Assembly (NCBI GenBank): GCA_036396755.1
Contig: DASWKG010000119.1
Coordinates: 1-39,884 of the forward strand
Origin: DASWKG01 sp036396755
Lineage (GTDB): Bacteria; Actinomycetota; UBA4738; CALAEC01
Length of the DNA stretch: 39,884 nt
Reading direction: 5' to 3'
Below are positions 24,283-32,243 of the stretch, piece after piece (positions within the stretch are counted from its first letter, which is position 1; each line of letters begins with the position of its first letter). The position numbers were made by a program, and so were the translations under genes. The notes under the pieces are model-generated. The model was not told the DNA's origin. It saw only the letters and a program-made list of their open reading frames with translations, and ran no database searches.

Positions 24283-25113
24283 GTGCTGGACCGGACGTGG
24301 CTGCTGGGGGTGGCGCGGAGGGAGCGTGAGGCGCTCGGCCGCGCGATCCAGTACACCGACCCCGGGGCCTGGGGCAACCCGAGCGCATGGCAGGGCCGCT
24401 CGATCGCCGACGTCCTCGCGCACCTCGCGGCCACCGACCTGGCTGCCGCGGCGGTCTTCGGAGAGGAGCCGGCCGCCGAGGTCGAGGAGTACCGGCAGAC
24501 CCTCGCGGACGAGCGCGACTTCTCGTTCACCGGCTTCCGCGACTGGTCCGTCGTCCGTCGAGCCGAGCAGCCGGTGCACGCGCTCGCACGCGAGTGGGGA
24601 AAGGCCGCCGACCTCTTGATCGCGCGCGCCACCGAGGTGGCCGACGAGGCGTGGCACGACCGCGAGGTGGATTGGTTCGGCGAGACGCTCCGCGCGGGCT
24701 ACCTCGTGCAGCACCGCGTCTGTCAGTGGTGGGTGCACGGTCAGGACATCCGCCAGGGCGGGGGCCAGGCGTTCCGCCGGGAGCACGACCCCACCTGGGT
24801 GGTGAACGACTTCGCGATCCAGCTCATCCCCTACGCGCTCTCGCTCGAGGGCCACGCCTTCCCGGGGATGAGCGTCCGCGTCGACCTCGAGGAGGTGGGC
24901 GAGGGGAAGTGGCACAAGTCGCTCGACGGCCCGCAGCCGCCCCCCGAAGGCAAGAAGCCCGACGTCACGATCGAGGGGCGCGGCAGCTGGTTCGCCCTCC
25001 TGGCCTCGGGGCGGGCCGACGCCGACACCGCGCTCTACGAGGGGGTGCTCGTCTACGGCGGCAACGTGACCGCCGGCGAGGCCGTCCTGCGCACGCTCCG
25101 GGCCTTCCCCTAG
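24283..25113 (+). CDS. Mycothiol-dependent maleylpyruvate isomerase-family protein
   Basis: This 276-aa protein has a DinB-like helical bundle (VLAHLAATD with a metal-binding His, and HRVCQWWVHGQDIRQ with His) followed by a C-terminal SCP2-like domain (DVTIEGRGSWFALLASGRAD). This is the two-domain plan of mycothiol-dependent isomerases and related thiol transferases. The Glu usually 4 residues before the second metal His is Gln here, which may change metal binding or activity. The reaction is not known. Mycothiol use would fit an actinomycetote. Start GTG 24283 is supported by the -10 at 24271. It converges on the GNAT gene. Confidence 0.85.
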   Translation: MLDRTWLLGVARREREALGRAIQYTDPGAWGNPSAWQGRSIADVLAHLAATDLAAAAVFGEEPAAEVEEYRQTLADERDFSFTGFRDWSVVRRAEQPVHALAREWGKAADLLIARATEVADEAWHDREVDWFGETLRAGYLVQHRVCQWWVHGQDIRQGGGQAFRREHDPTWVVNDFAIQLIPYALSLEGHAFPGMSVRVDLEEVGEGKWHKSLDGPQPPPEGKKPDVTIEGRGSWFALLASGRADADTALYEGVLVYGGNVTAGEAVLRTLRAFP

Positions 25114-25114
25114 C

Positions 25115-25771
25115 TCAGGTGCCGGCCAGGCTCCCCGCGCTGCGGACGAGGCGCGCGAACCCCGACGTCTCGACGAGCGCCCGCTCGGCATCGCCCGTCT
25201 CCCGCGATGAGACCTGGCGGAACCCGAGCGACTCGTAGAGCCGCCACGCCGGCTCGCTGTCGAGGTCCACGTCGAGGGCAACGTCGAGGCCCAGGCGCTC
25301 GGCGCCGGCGATGGCCCGGCGCATGAGCGCCCTCGCCACCCCCTGACGCCGATGGCCGAGGTCGACCGCGAGCGCGCTGACGTAGAGCGCGTCGCGAGGG
25401 ACCGCCGGGTGGAGCCGGTCGAGCACGCGGCCCCTCCGAACCAGGTCGGCCGCGTGGTGCACGCCCGCCGCCCGGGCGAGGACGACCCCGGTTCCGAGCT
25501 TCAGCGAGCCCCAGAGCTTGCCGGGGAAGGCGATGACGAAGCCCGCGAGCGACTCGCCGCCTTCCGCGACCAATCCGAACCGGTAGCCGAACATCGTGCG
25601 ATCGCTCCGGAAGGCGTCCTCCGCCGCGTGCCAGGCGCCGTGGTCCCCACCGAGGAGCAGGCGCAGGTGCGGCGCGGCCGCGAGGATCAGGGGCGCGACC
25701 TGGTGGGCGTCGTCCGGCTCGGCCCTGCGGAGGGAGGGCACCTGCGCGGCGGCCGGCGCGCGCTCAGCCAC
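25115..25771 (-). CDS. GNAT-family N-acetyltransferase
   Basis: This 218-aa protein has the acetyl-CoA site of GNAT enzymes in LYVSALAVDLGHRRQGVARALMRRAI (Q/RxxGxG/A in RRQGVA, about residues 143-148) and the closing AWRLYESLGFRQVS. The acceptor is unknown. It starts with a GTG inside the last codons of sufU (8-base overlap), so it is the last gene of the suf operon. A role in iron-sulfur assembly is possible from position but not known. Confidence 0.9.
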   Translation of the reverse strand: MAERAPAAAQVPSLRRAEPDDAHQVAPLILAAAPHLRLLLGGDHGAWHAAEDAFRSDRTMFGYRFGLVAEGGESLAGFVIAFPGKLWGSLKLGTGVVLARAAGVHHAADLVRRGRVLDRLHPAVPRDALYVSALAVDLGHRRQGVARALMRRAIAGAERLGLDVALDVDLDSEPAWRLYESLGFRQVSSRETGDAERALVETSGFARLVRSAGSLAGT

Positions 25772-26237
25772 CGTGCGGAGCGGCGCCGCTTGCGGAACCC
25801 TCGTTCCCCGCCCCCGGACCCGCCTCGAGCGCCTCCTGCAGGACGTCCCACGCCAGGACGGCGCACTTGATCCGCACGGGGTACTTCACGACGCCCTTGA
25901 GGGCGACGAGCTCGCCGAACGCGTCCTCGTCGGGCTCGACCTCGCCGGACATCATCCCGCGGAACGCCGCGGTCACCTTCTCGGCATCCCCGGTGGTCTT
26001 CCCCTTCACGGCCTCGGTCATCATCGAGGCGGAGGCCATCGAGATGGAGCAGCCCTGCCCCTCGAACCCGATGTCGGAGATCAGGTCTCCCTCCACGTGC
26101 GCGGTGACGGTGATGTCGTCGCCGCAGAGCGGGTTGTTCCGGCTGCACGAGACGGTCGCGGCCTCGGCCTCGCGCCGGTTCCGCGGCTTCTTGTAGTGGT
26201 CGAGGATGACCTCTTTGTAGAGCTCCTCCAGCGACAC
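25764..26237 (-). CDS. sufU: SufU zinc-dependent sulfurtransferase
   Basis: This 157-aa protein receives persulfide sulfur from SufS and activates it. Its zinc ligands are visible: Cys38 and Asp40 in NPLCGDD, then Cys in GQGCSIS and Cys in RIKCAVLAW, the pattern of SufU rather than IscU. The GTG start at 26237 overlaps the sufS TAG by one base. The gene is followed by an 8-base overlap with the GNAT gene. The C-terminal 25 residues (GNEGSASGAAPHGG) form an extra flexible tail. Confidence 0.95.
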   Translation of the reverse strand: MSLEELYKEVILDHYKKPRNRREAEAATVSCSRNNPLCGDDITVTAHVEGDLISDIGFEGQGCSISMASASMMTEAVKGKTTGDAEKVTAAFRGMMSGEVEPDEDAFGELVALKGVVKYPVRIKCAVLAWDVLQEALEAGPGAGNEGSASGAAPHGG

Positions 26238-27487
26238 TAGGCGAACACCGCCTTCACGCGCTCGAGGCCCTCGACGAGCCGATCCACGTCGTGGGTGGTG
26301 TTGTACACGTTGAACGAGGCGCGGGCCGTGGCGGGGACGCCGAGGCGGCGCATGAGGATCTGCGCGCAGTGGTGTCCGGCGCGGACGCAGATGCCCTCCT
26401 CGTTGAGGACCTGCGCGATGTCGTGGGGGTGCGCGTCGTCCATCCAGAACGAGACCGCGCCGCCGCGCAGCGCCGGGTCGGTGGGGCCGAACACCGTGAT
26501 CCCGTCGATCGTCGCCAGACGCTCGAGCGTGTAGGCGACCAGCTCGATCTCCTGGGCGTGGACCGCGTCCATGCCGAACTGCTCGAGGTAGTCGATCGCC
26601 GCGCCCAGCCCCACCTCCTGGGCGATGTTCATCGTCCCGGCCTCGAACTTGAACGGCGGCGGCTTGTAGGTGGCCTCGTCCTCCCCCACCACGTCGATCA
26701 TCTCTCCCCCGCCGAGGAACACGTCCATCTCCTCCATGACCTCGGTCGTCGCGTAGAGACCGCCCGACGCGGTGGGACCGAGCATCTTGTGGCCCGAGAT
26801 CGTGAGGAAGTCGCAGCCGATCGCCCCGACGTCGACCGGGGCATGGGAGACGAGCTGCGCCCCGTCGACGAGCAGGCGGGCGCCCGCGTCGTGCGCCAGC
26901 CGCGCGATCTCGGCGAGCGGCGGCATCGTGCCGAGCACGTTCGACATCCCCGTGATCGCAACCATCTTCGTGCGCTCTCCGATGAGGGAGGCGACGGTCT
27001 CGAGCTCGACCCGCCCGTCGCCCGTGACGGGGATGTAGCGGAGCACCGCGCCGGTGTCGCGGGCGGCGAGCTGCCACGGGACGATGTTCGAGTGGTGCTC
27101 GAGCTCGGAGAGGAGCACCTCGTCGCCGTCTTCCAGGAACCGGCGACCCCACGCGTGCGCGACCAGGTTCACCGACTCGGTGGTCCCCCGGTTGAACACG
27201 ATGGTCTCGGGGCCGGGGGCGCCGATGAACGCGGCGAGCTTGGCGCGCGCGCCCTCGAACCGGTCGGTGGCCTCCTCGGCGAGCTCGTAGACCCCGCGGT
27301 GCACGTTGGCGTTCCACCGCTCGTCGAACTCGCGCAGGGCATCGGTCACCTGCCGCGGCTTCTGCGAGGTCGCCGCGGAGTCAAGGTAGACGATCTGCTT
27401 GCCCGTCGACGTCGTCCGTTCGAGGATGGGGAAGTCCTTTCGGACGACCTCCGGGTCGAGGGTCATCCGTTCTGCCATATCGCTCAT
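26237..27487 (-). CDS. sufS: SufS cysteine desulfurase
   Basis: This 416-aa PLP enzyme releases sulfur from cysteine for iron-sulfur assembly. It contains YLDSAATSQKP, NRGTTESVNLVAH, SELEHHSNIVPWQ, the PLP lysine in TISGHKMLGPT, and the active-site Cys in RAGHHCAQILMRR, which places it in the group II (SufS) class. ATG 27487 has AAGGAG about 8 bases upstream. It follows sufC by 33 bases, where a TAGACT hexamer suggests an internal promoter, and overlaps sufU by one base. Confidence 0.96.
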   Translation of the reverse strand: MSDMAERMTLDPEVVRKDFPILERTTSTGKQIVYLDSAATSQKPRQVTDALREFDERWNANVHRGVYELAEEATDRFEGARAKLAAFIGAPGPETIVFNRGTTESVNLVAHAWGRRFLEDGDEVLLSELEHHSNIVPWQLAARDTGAVLRYIPVTGDGRVELETVASLIGERTKMVAITGMSNVLGTMPPLAEIARLAHDAGARLLVDGAQLVSHAPVDVGAIGCDFLTISGHKMLGPTASGGLYATTEVMEEMDVFLGGGEMIDVVGEDEATYKPPPFKFEAGTMNIAQEVGLGAAIDYLEQFGMDAVHAQEIELVAYTLERLATIDGITVFGPTDPALRGGAVSFWMDDAHPHDIAQVLNEEGICVRAGHHCAQILMRRLGVPATARASFNVYNTTHDVDRLVEGLERVKAVFA

Positions 27488-27511
27488 GCCCGCTCCTTGC
27501 TCCGTTGCCTC

Positions 27512-27517
27512 AGTCTA
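27512..27517 (-). promoter_or_regulatory. Possible internal -10 element (TAGACT) before sufS
   Basis: TAGACT on the minus strand lies in the 33-base sufC-sufS gap. Its start point would leave a leader of about 17 bases holding the AAGGAG Shine-Dalgarno of sufS. Confidence 0.4.
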
Positions 27518-27520
27518 GCG

Positions 27521-28258
27521 TCACGTGCTCGCGGTCTCGTAGCCAGTGGCCTCCAGCTCGGCCGCGAGCTCGGGGCCGCCGGAGCGCACGATGCGTCCGC
27601 CCATCAGCACGTGGACGTGGTCGGGCTTCACGTAGCCCAGGATCCGCTGGTAGTGGGTGATCAGCAGCACGCCGAGGTCCGGCCCGGTGAGCTGGTTGAT
27701 CCCCTCGGAGACCGCCTTCAGCGCGTCGATGTCGAGCCCCGAATCGGTCTCGTCGAGGATGGCCATGCGCGGGGCGAGCACCGCGAGCTGGAGCGTCTCC
27801 ATACGCTTCTTCTCGCCCCCGGAGAAGCCCTGGTTGACGTAGCGACGCACCATGTCGTCGTCGACGCCGACCATCGCCATCTTCTCCTTCATGTACTTGC
27901 GGAACGCGAGCGCCGCCATCTCCTCGCCCTTGGTCGCGTTGTAGGCGGAGCGGAGGAAGTTGACGATCGACACTCCCGGCACCTCGACGGGGTACTGGAA
28001 CGCGAGGAACAGCCCGGTCTGCGCCCGCTTGTCGGGGGACTTCCCGATCACGCTCTCGCCGTCCCACCGCACGTCGCCCTTCGTGACCCTGTAGCCGGGG
28101 CGCCCCAAGATGACGCTCGCGAGCGTCGACTTCCCGGAGCCGTTCGGCCCCATGAGCGCGTGCACTTCGCCCTGGGGAACCACGAGATCGACGCCGCGCA
28201 GGATCTCCTTGCCTTCAACCGATACGTGCAGGTCCTCGATGATCAGCTCACTCGTCAT
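27521..28258 (-). CDS. sufC: SufC ATPase
   Basis: This 245-aa ABC-type ATPase powers the SufBCD scaffold. It has Walker A GPNGSGKST (37-45), the Q-loop in FLAFQYP, the SufC signature FSGGEKKRME, Walker B MAILDETDSGLD and the switch His in LLITHYQR. The ATG at 28258 overlaps the Rieske gene stop as ATGA. The order sufD, Rieske, sufC, sufS, sufU is typical of actinobacteria except for the missing sufB. Confidence 0.96.
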   Translation of the reverse strand: MTSELIIEDLHVSVEGKEILRGVDLVVPQGEVHALMGPNGSGKSTLASVILGRPGYRVTKGDVRWDGESVIGKSPDKRAQTGLFLAFQYPVEVPGVSIVNFLRSAYNATKGEEMAALAFRKYMKEKMAMVGVDDDMVRRYVNQGFSGGEKKRMETLQLAVLAPRMAILDETDSGLDIDALKAVSEGINQLTGPDLGVLLITHYQRILGYVKPDHVHVLMGGRIVRSGGPELAAELEATGYETAST

Positions 28259-28569
28259 AGCTCCACCTTGATCTCGTCGTCTTCCACCTTCACCCGGTAC
28301 GCGGGCACCGGCCTGGTCGCCGGCAGGCTCCGCGGCCGCCCCGTGTCGAGGTCGAACGTCGAGCCGTGCCGGGGGCACTCGATCGTCTCCATGTCGACGT
28401 CGACCTCGCCCTCGTGCAGGTACGCCTCGGCGTGCGAGCACACGTCGCCGATCGCCCGGAACTCACCGTCGCCGAGGTTCACCACCGCGATCGAATGGCC
28501 GTCGACGTCGAAGCGTCGCGCCTCGCCCTCGGGGATGTCGGAGACCTTCGCGACCGTCACGAGCGCCAC
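28255..28569 (-). CDS. Rieske-type [2Fe-2S] ferredoxin of the suf operon
   Basis: This 104-aa protein holds one Rieske cluster site: Cys44 and His46 in VCSHAE, and Cys65 and His68 in ECPRHGS. Such small ferredoxins are regular members of actinobacterial suf operons and may supply electrons during cluster assembly. It starts with GTG one base after the sufD stop and overlaps sufC by 4 bases. Confidence 0.93.
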   Translation of the reverse strand: MALVTVAKVSDIPEGEARRFDVDGHSIAVVNLGDGEFRAIGDVCSHAEAYLHEGEVDVDMETIECPRHGSTFDLDTGRPRSLPATRPVPAYRVKVEDDEIKVEL

Positions 28570-28570
28570 C

Positions 28571-29884
28571 TCAGCTCAGCTCGGCCTCGATCGCGGCCTG
28601 GATGCCCTCCCGGACCTCCTCGAGGTCGACGCGGTCGAGCACCTCGCGGAAGAAGCCCGCCACGATCAGCCGCTCGGCCTCCTCGCGGGAGATGCCGCGC
28701 GTCTGCAGGTAGAACAGCTCGTCCTCGTCGACCGGCCCCACGCTCGCCGCGTGGCCGCAGCGGGTGGGGTCGTTCGTGAGGATCTCGAGGTTCGGCACCG
28801 AGTGGGCGCGGGCGTCCTCGGAGAGCAGGATGTTGCGGTTCGTCTGGTAGGCGTCGCACAGGTGCGCGCCCTCCTCGATGATGACGGTCCCGGTGTAGAT
28901 GGCCGCGGAGCGGTCGCGCAGCGCGCCCTTGTAGAGGAGGTCGCTCGAGGTGCGCGAGCCGGAGTGGTCCTGGATGGAGCGATGGTCGATGTGCTGGTCG
29001 CCGTCGCCGAAGTAGACGCCGAGCAGCTCGCTCGAGCCGCCATCGCCGATCAGCATCGCCTCGACCTCGGCGCGGGCCATCGAGGCGCCGAACGCGACGC
29101 CGAACGACCGGAGCTGGGCGTCGGGCCCGACGAGCGCCCGCTCGACCGAGAGGTGCGTGACCCCCGTCCCGTAGTCCTGCAGCCCCACGTAGCGGACGCG
29201 GGACGCGCGTCCGAGGTGGATCTCGACGAGCGCGTCCGAGAGCGCGCGCTCGAGCGGCGGCGAGACGTAGCGGTCGATGAAGGTCACCTCGGCCCCCTCC
29301 TCGGCGACGATCAGCGCGTGCGGGAAGATCGCGGCGCCGTCGGCGCCGAGGTAGGTCAGCGCTTGCAGCGGCACCTCGACGCGGACGTCGCGGGGGACGT
29401 GGAGGAAGACGCCGCCGGTGCGGAAGGCGGCGTGCAGGGCGGTGAGCTTCGTACGGTCGGCGGGCACCGCAGCGTGGAGGTAGGGCTCGACGAGATCGGG
29501 GACCTCGGCGATCGCGCGGTCGAGGGACAGGAACCGGACGCCCTGCTCCGCCAGCGCGGGGTCGAGGTGCGCCGACGCGGTGTCGGCGTTGTGCTGGATG
29601 AGGAGCCCGGCCCGGTCGCCGACCGCGCCGAGGGCCTCGAGGATGGCGGGGTCGACGTCGTCGAGGGTCTCGGCGACGCGTCCGGGGGCGGAGGGAGCGA
29701 ACGACTCGAGGTCGAGGCCGGAGACGTCGGTGTAGCGCCACTCCTCGGTCTCCTGTGAAGGGATCGGGAGCGCTTGGTAGGCGGCGAACGCCTGCTGGCG
29801 GATGCGCCGGGCCCAGGCCGGCTCGCCCTCGGGGGCGGGGATCGCGGCCCGCGTGAATCGCGCCTCGGTCAGGATGTCGCCCAT
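28571..29884 (-). CDS. sufD: SufD, iron-sulfur scaffold subunit
   Basis: This 437-aa protein is a SufB/SufD-family beta-helix scaffold. LPIPSQETEEWRYTDVSGLDL near the N-terminus (about 39-59), HVPRDVRVEVPL, YVGLQDYG, the C-terminal RCGHAASVGPVDEDELFYL and the length favour SufD; SufB is longer and has a different N-terminal cysteine region. With SufB and SufC it would form the scaffold, but no sufB is in this window: the gene upstream is an unrelated secreted propeller. Start ATG 29884 lies 8 bases after the -10 of a promoter bearing an IscR-like operator. It heads the operon. Confidence 0.92.
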   Translation of the reverse strand: MGDILTEARFTRAAIPAPEGEPAWARRIRQQAFAAYQALPIPSQETEEWRYTDVSGLDLESFAPSAPGRVAETLDDVDPAILEALGAVGDRAGLLIQHNADTASAHLDPALAEQGVRFLSLDRAIAEVPDLVEPYLHAAVPADRTKLTALHAAFRTGGVFLHVPRDVRVEVPLQALTYLGADGAAIFPHALIVAEEGAEVTFIDRYVSPPLERALSDALVEIHLGRASRVRYVGLQDYGTGVTHLSVERALVGPDAQLRSFGVAFGASMARAEVEAMLIGDGGSSELLGVYFGDGDQHIDHRSIQDHSGSRTSSDLLYKGALRDRSAAIYTGTVIIEEGAHLCDAYQTNRNILLSEDARAHSVPNLEILTNDPTRCGHAASVGPVDEDELFYLQTRGISREEAERLIVAGFFREVLDRVDLEEVREGIQAAIEAELS

Positions 29885-29892
29885 CGGCTCCC

Positions 29893-29898
29893 AGTCTA
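29893..29898 (-). promoter_or_regulatory. -10 element TAGACT of the suf operon
   Basis: TAGACT on the minus strand ends 8 bases before the sufD ATG at 29884. Seventeen bases upstream, the -35 position coincides with one arm of the palindrome at 29915-29933. Confidence 0.6.
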
Positions 29899-29914
29899 CA
29901 AGGGGCCTCAGGAA

Positions 29915-29933
29915 TCCGACTAATAAGGTCGGA
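29915..29933 (-). promoter_or_regulatory. IscR type-1-like operator upstream of suf
   Basis: TCCGAC-N7-GTCGGA is a perfect inverted repeat with 6-base arms and an A/T-rich middle (CTTATTA on the minus strand). The core CCGAC-CTTAT-TAGTCGG matches the type-1 consensus of E. coli IscR (YYGACTRWWWYAGTCRR) except at two central positions, with the same GAC-N7-GTC spacing. It overlaps the -35 of the sufD promoter, where a repressor would block RNA polymerase. No Rrf2 gene is in the window. Confidence 0.65.
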
Positions 29934-29952
29934 AATAGAGCGGCGGCGCAGC

Positions 29953-32076
29953 CTACAGGCTCAGCGCCGTCGATCGGGCCACGCACTCGCCGCCCAGGCA
30001 GGCCCGCGCCCACACCTCGACGTCGCCGGAGAGCCCCGAGACGTCGAGCGTGCCCGAGAACGAGCCGTCGGTGAGGGCCGCGGCCGTGTCGAAGGCCACC
30101 TGGTCCTCGGGGGTCCCCGCGGGGGCGACACCAAGGACGAGGGAGGCCGGCGCGGTCGTGATCGACCCGAGGTTGACGTGGTCTGCCAGCGGGTCGAGGA
30201 CGCCGTCGACGTTCACCCCAGCCGCGGCCCGCACGTCCGCGAGGACCAGCGGGCCGACCGACCCGAGCGCCGAGCGCGGGACCGACGCCAGGACCTCCTC
30301 CCCCGTGGTGCCGAGGCCATGGGCGAGGGCGACCGGCGCCTCGCACGCGGCCTCGCACCGCGTGAGGGTGGCGCTGGTCCCGGTCGCCGTCCGCGAGACG
30401 CCCACCTCGTACGACACGCTGCCCACGCGGAACGAGAGCAGGTAGATGGTCGCCGGGCCGCCGATCCCCGGGACGCGGCTCCGCCCCCGCACTCCGGGGA
30501 GCCTGTCGAGGGACAGGCGGAGGAGCAGGTCACCCAGCTCGGGGCGCTCGATGAGCTCGGCGCCCGTGATCTCGTAGCCGAGCTCGCGCGCGCCGGCGCC
30601 GCCATCCGTGGCGGGGTCGTTCACGCCGTGCACGCGGCCGGCGAACGTCGCCCAGCCGGACACCTGGAGGTCGGCGCCCGACGCCGCGACGTCGAGCGCA
30701 CCGACGCCGAGGGCCGGACCCCGGTCGCGGACGAAGGGGTCGCTCCATCCGTTCTGGTCGCCGGTGACGAGGTTCGAGGCCTGGCTCCCGAAGCCGATGA
30801 GGCGGCCGTCGGGGGTGATCGAGGAAGGGAAGGAGTCCCCGTCTCCCTCGGCCCCATCGCCGGCCACCGTGATCCGGTCGGTCGTTCTCGTCAGACGATC
30901 GTGGACGAAGACGTCGCGCGCACCGTTCGTGTCGCCGGGAACCAGGTCGGTGGCGTCGCTCTGGAACAGCACGTAGCGGCCGTCACCGCTGATGTCGCCC
31001 ACGCCCGAGTTGCCGTTCCCTTCCTCCCCGCTGCTCGAGACCGAGACCCGCTCGGTCTCCCCCGTGAGCCGGTCGTGGACGTAGACATCGTTCCAGAGAG
31101 GATCGCTCTCGGTGGGGGTGAGGTTCGGGGCGATGCTCGTGAAGGCCACGAACCTCCCGTCGTCGCTCATCGCCGACTCGGTCGAGCCCGCGTTCGCCTC
31201 GGTGCCGTCGCTCGCAACCGAGACCCGCTCGATGTTCCCGGTGAGCCGGTCCTTGACGAAGATGTCGGAGTAGCTGTTCCGGTCCCCCGGCACCGAAGTG
31301 ACGAAGTTGGGAGCGAAGCTGTAGAAGCTCACGTAGCGCCCGTCGGCGGAGATGTCCAGGTTCCACCCCGATGGCCCGCCCCCCTGCTCGCCGTTCGGCC
31401 CCTCGGAGACGCGCTCCGTCACCCCCGTGGCGCGGTCGTGCACGAAGACGTCGCACCCCTGCGAGCTGCCCTCGGCGGCGGTGTCGCAGCCGCCGTTCGT
31501 GTCGGGGGGATCGAGCGTGACCGACCCGCTGATGAACGCGACGAAGCGCCCGTCGGCGCTGATCGCCGGGTCGAACGCCCGGCGCTCGGTCTGTGCGCCC
31601 GACGTCGCGACCGACACACGCTCGGTGGTTCCCGTCGCGCGGTCGTGGACGAAGACGTCCGTCACGCCGTTCGTGTCGCCGGGGACCAGGTTGCGCGCGT
31701 GGCTCGTGAAGGTCACGAATCGGCCGTCGGGCGTGAGCCCCGCGTGGAACGAGGTGCCGTCTCCCTCGTCGCCCGCGCTCGAGACCGAGACCCGCTCGGT
31801 GGCTACGGTCGCCCGGTCGTAGACGAAGATGTCCTCGACGCCGTTCGTGTCGCCCGCGACGAGGTTGGAGGCCTGGCTCCCGAACGCCACGTACCTCCCG
31901 TCCTGGCTGAGATCGCTCTCGAAGGTGACCCCGTTCGCCTCCGCGCCCCCGAGCCCGAGGTTGACCCGCTCGGTGCGGCCGGGCCTCGGGTAGGCCACGC
32001 CCGGCGGCGCCGCCGCCGCGACCAGAAGGACGATCAGGCCGGCGGCCAGGGTCGAGAACGATCGGCGTGCGTTCAC
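29953..32076 (-). CDS. Secreted seven-bladed PD40-like beta-propeller protein, paralogue A
   Basis: This 707-aa protein has a signal peptide (ARRSFSTLAAGLIVLLVAAAAPPG...) and seven tandem blades of about 58 residues with the pattern ERVSV...DGRFVAF.S.A.NLVPGDTNG..DVFVHDR.TG, typical of TolB/PD40 propellers. Blade 3 has an insert bounded by two cysteines (GGC...QGC), a likely disulfide loop. A C-terminal domain of about 215 residues (from GVGALDVAASGADLQVSGW to VWARACLGGEC) is shared with the two genes at 33335-36395. GTG 32076 has AAGGAG 7 bases upstream. It is divergent from regulator 2. No enzyme motif was seen; it may bind a surface polymer or partner. Confidence 0.85.
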   Translation of the reverse strand: MNARRSFSTLAAGLIVLLVAAAAPPGVAYPRPGRTERVNLGLGGAEANGVTFESDLSQDGRYVAFGSQASNLVAGDTNGVEDIFVYDRATVATERVSVSSAGDEGDGTSFHAGLTPDGRFVTFTSHARNLVPGDTNGVTDVFVHDRATGTTERVSVATSGAQTERRAFDPAISADGRFVAFISGSVTLDPPDTNGGCDTAAEGSSQGCDVFVHDRATGVTERVSEGPNGEQGGGPSGWNLDISADGRYVSFYSFAPNFVTSVPGDRNSYSDIFVKDRLTGNIERVSVASDGTEANAGSTESAMSDDGRFVAFTSIAPNLTPTESDPLWNDVYVHDRLTGETERVSVSSSGEEGNGNSGVGDISGDGRYVLFQSDATDLVPGDTNGARDVFVHDRLTRTTDRITVAGDGAEGDGDSFPSSITPDGRLIGFGSQASNLVTGDQNGWSDPFVRDRGPALGVGALDVAASGADLQVSGWATFAGRVHGVNDPATDGGAGARELGYEITGAELIERPELGDLLLRLSLDRLPGVRGRSRVPGIGGPATIYLLSFRVGSVSYEVGVSRTATGTSATLTRCEAACEAPVALAHGLGTTGEEVLASVPRSALGSVGPLVLADVRAAAGVNVDGVLDPLADHVNLGSITTAPASLVLGVAPAGTPEDQVAFDTAAALTDGSFSGTLDVSGLSGDVEVWARACLGGECVARSTALSL

Positions 32077-32179
32077 GGGACACTCCTTCTTCGGGCGCGC
32101 GGGGCGCATCGGGCGTCTCGCGTGTTCTCTTCGCCGCCGGACCCCCGCCTCCCTCCCCCGTCGGCCGTCGCCATGGCGC

Positions 32180-32210
32180 CACTGGCGCTCATCCGTCATC
32201 ATCCGGGAGG
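32180..32210 (+). promoter_or_regulatory. Shared candidate operator, copy 1 (CACTGGC-N5-TCCGTC)
   Basis: CACTGGC (32180-32186) and TCCGTC (32192-32197), then GGGAGG (32205-32210), lie between propeller A and regulator 2. The segment GGCGCCA-C-TGGCGC before it forms an inverted repeat. Compare 33236 and 16000. Confidence 0.6.
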
Positions 32211-32230
32211 AGGGGGACCGGGAGGCGACG

Positions 32231-32236
32231 TATGGT
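32231..32236 (+). promoter_or_regulatory. -10 element TATGGT, leaderless start of regulator 2
   Basis: TATGGT ends 7 bases before ATG 32244, the same spacing as other leaderless genes here. This is why 32244 rather than 32232 is chosen as the start of regulator 2. Confidence 0.6.
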
Positions 32237-32243
32237 CGAAGGC

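Noticed and set aside
25115..25771. GNAT gene as a toxin of a toxin-antitoxin pair
   Set aside because: It overlaps sufU on the same strand and has no small upstream DNA-binding antitoxin; it reads as an ordinary acetyltransferase at the operon end.
26291..29758. An 1155-codon plus-strand open frame opposite the suf genes
   Set aside because: It covers five recognisable minus-strand genes with catalytic motifs (sufU, sufS, sufC, Rieske, sufD) and has only low-complexity translation.
28571..29884. Assignment of this gene as sufB
   Set aside because: Its length, the N-terminal PSQETEEWRYTD block and the C-terminal RCGHAASVG fit SufD better; no SufB N-terminal cysteine region is seen.
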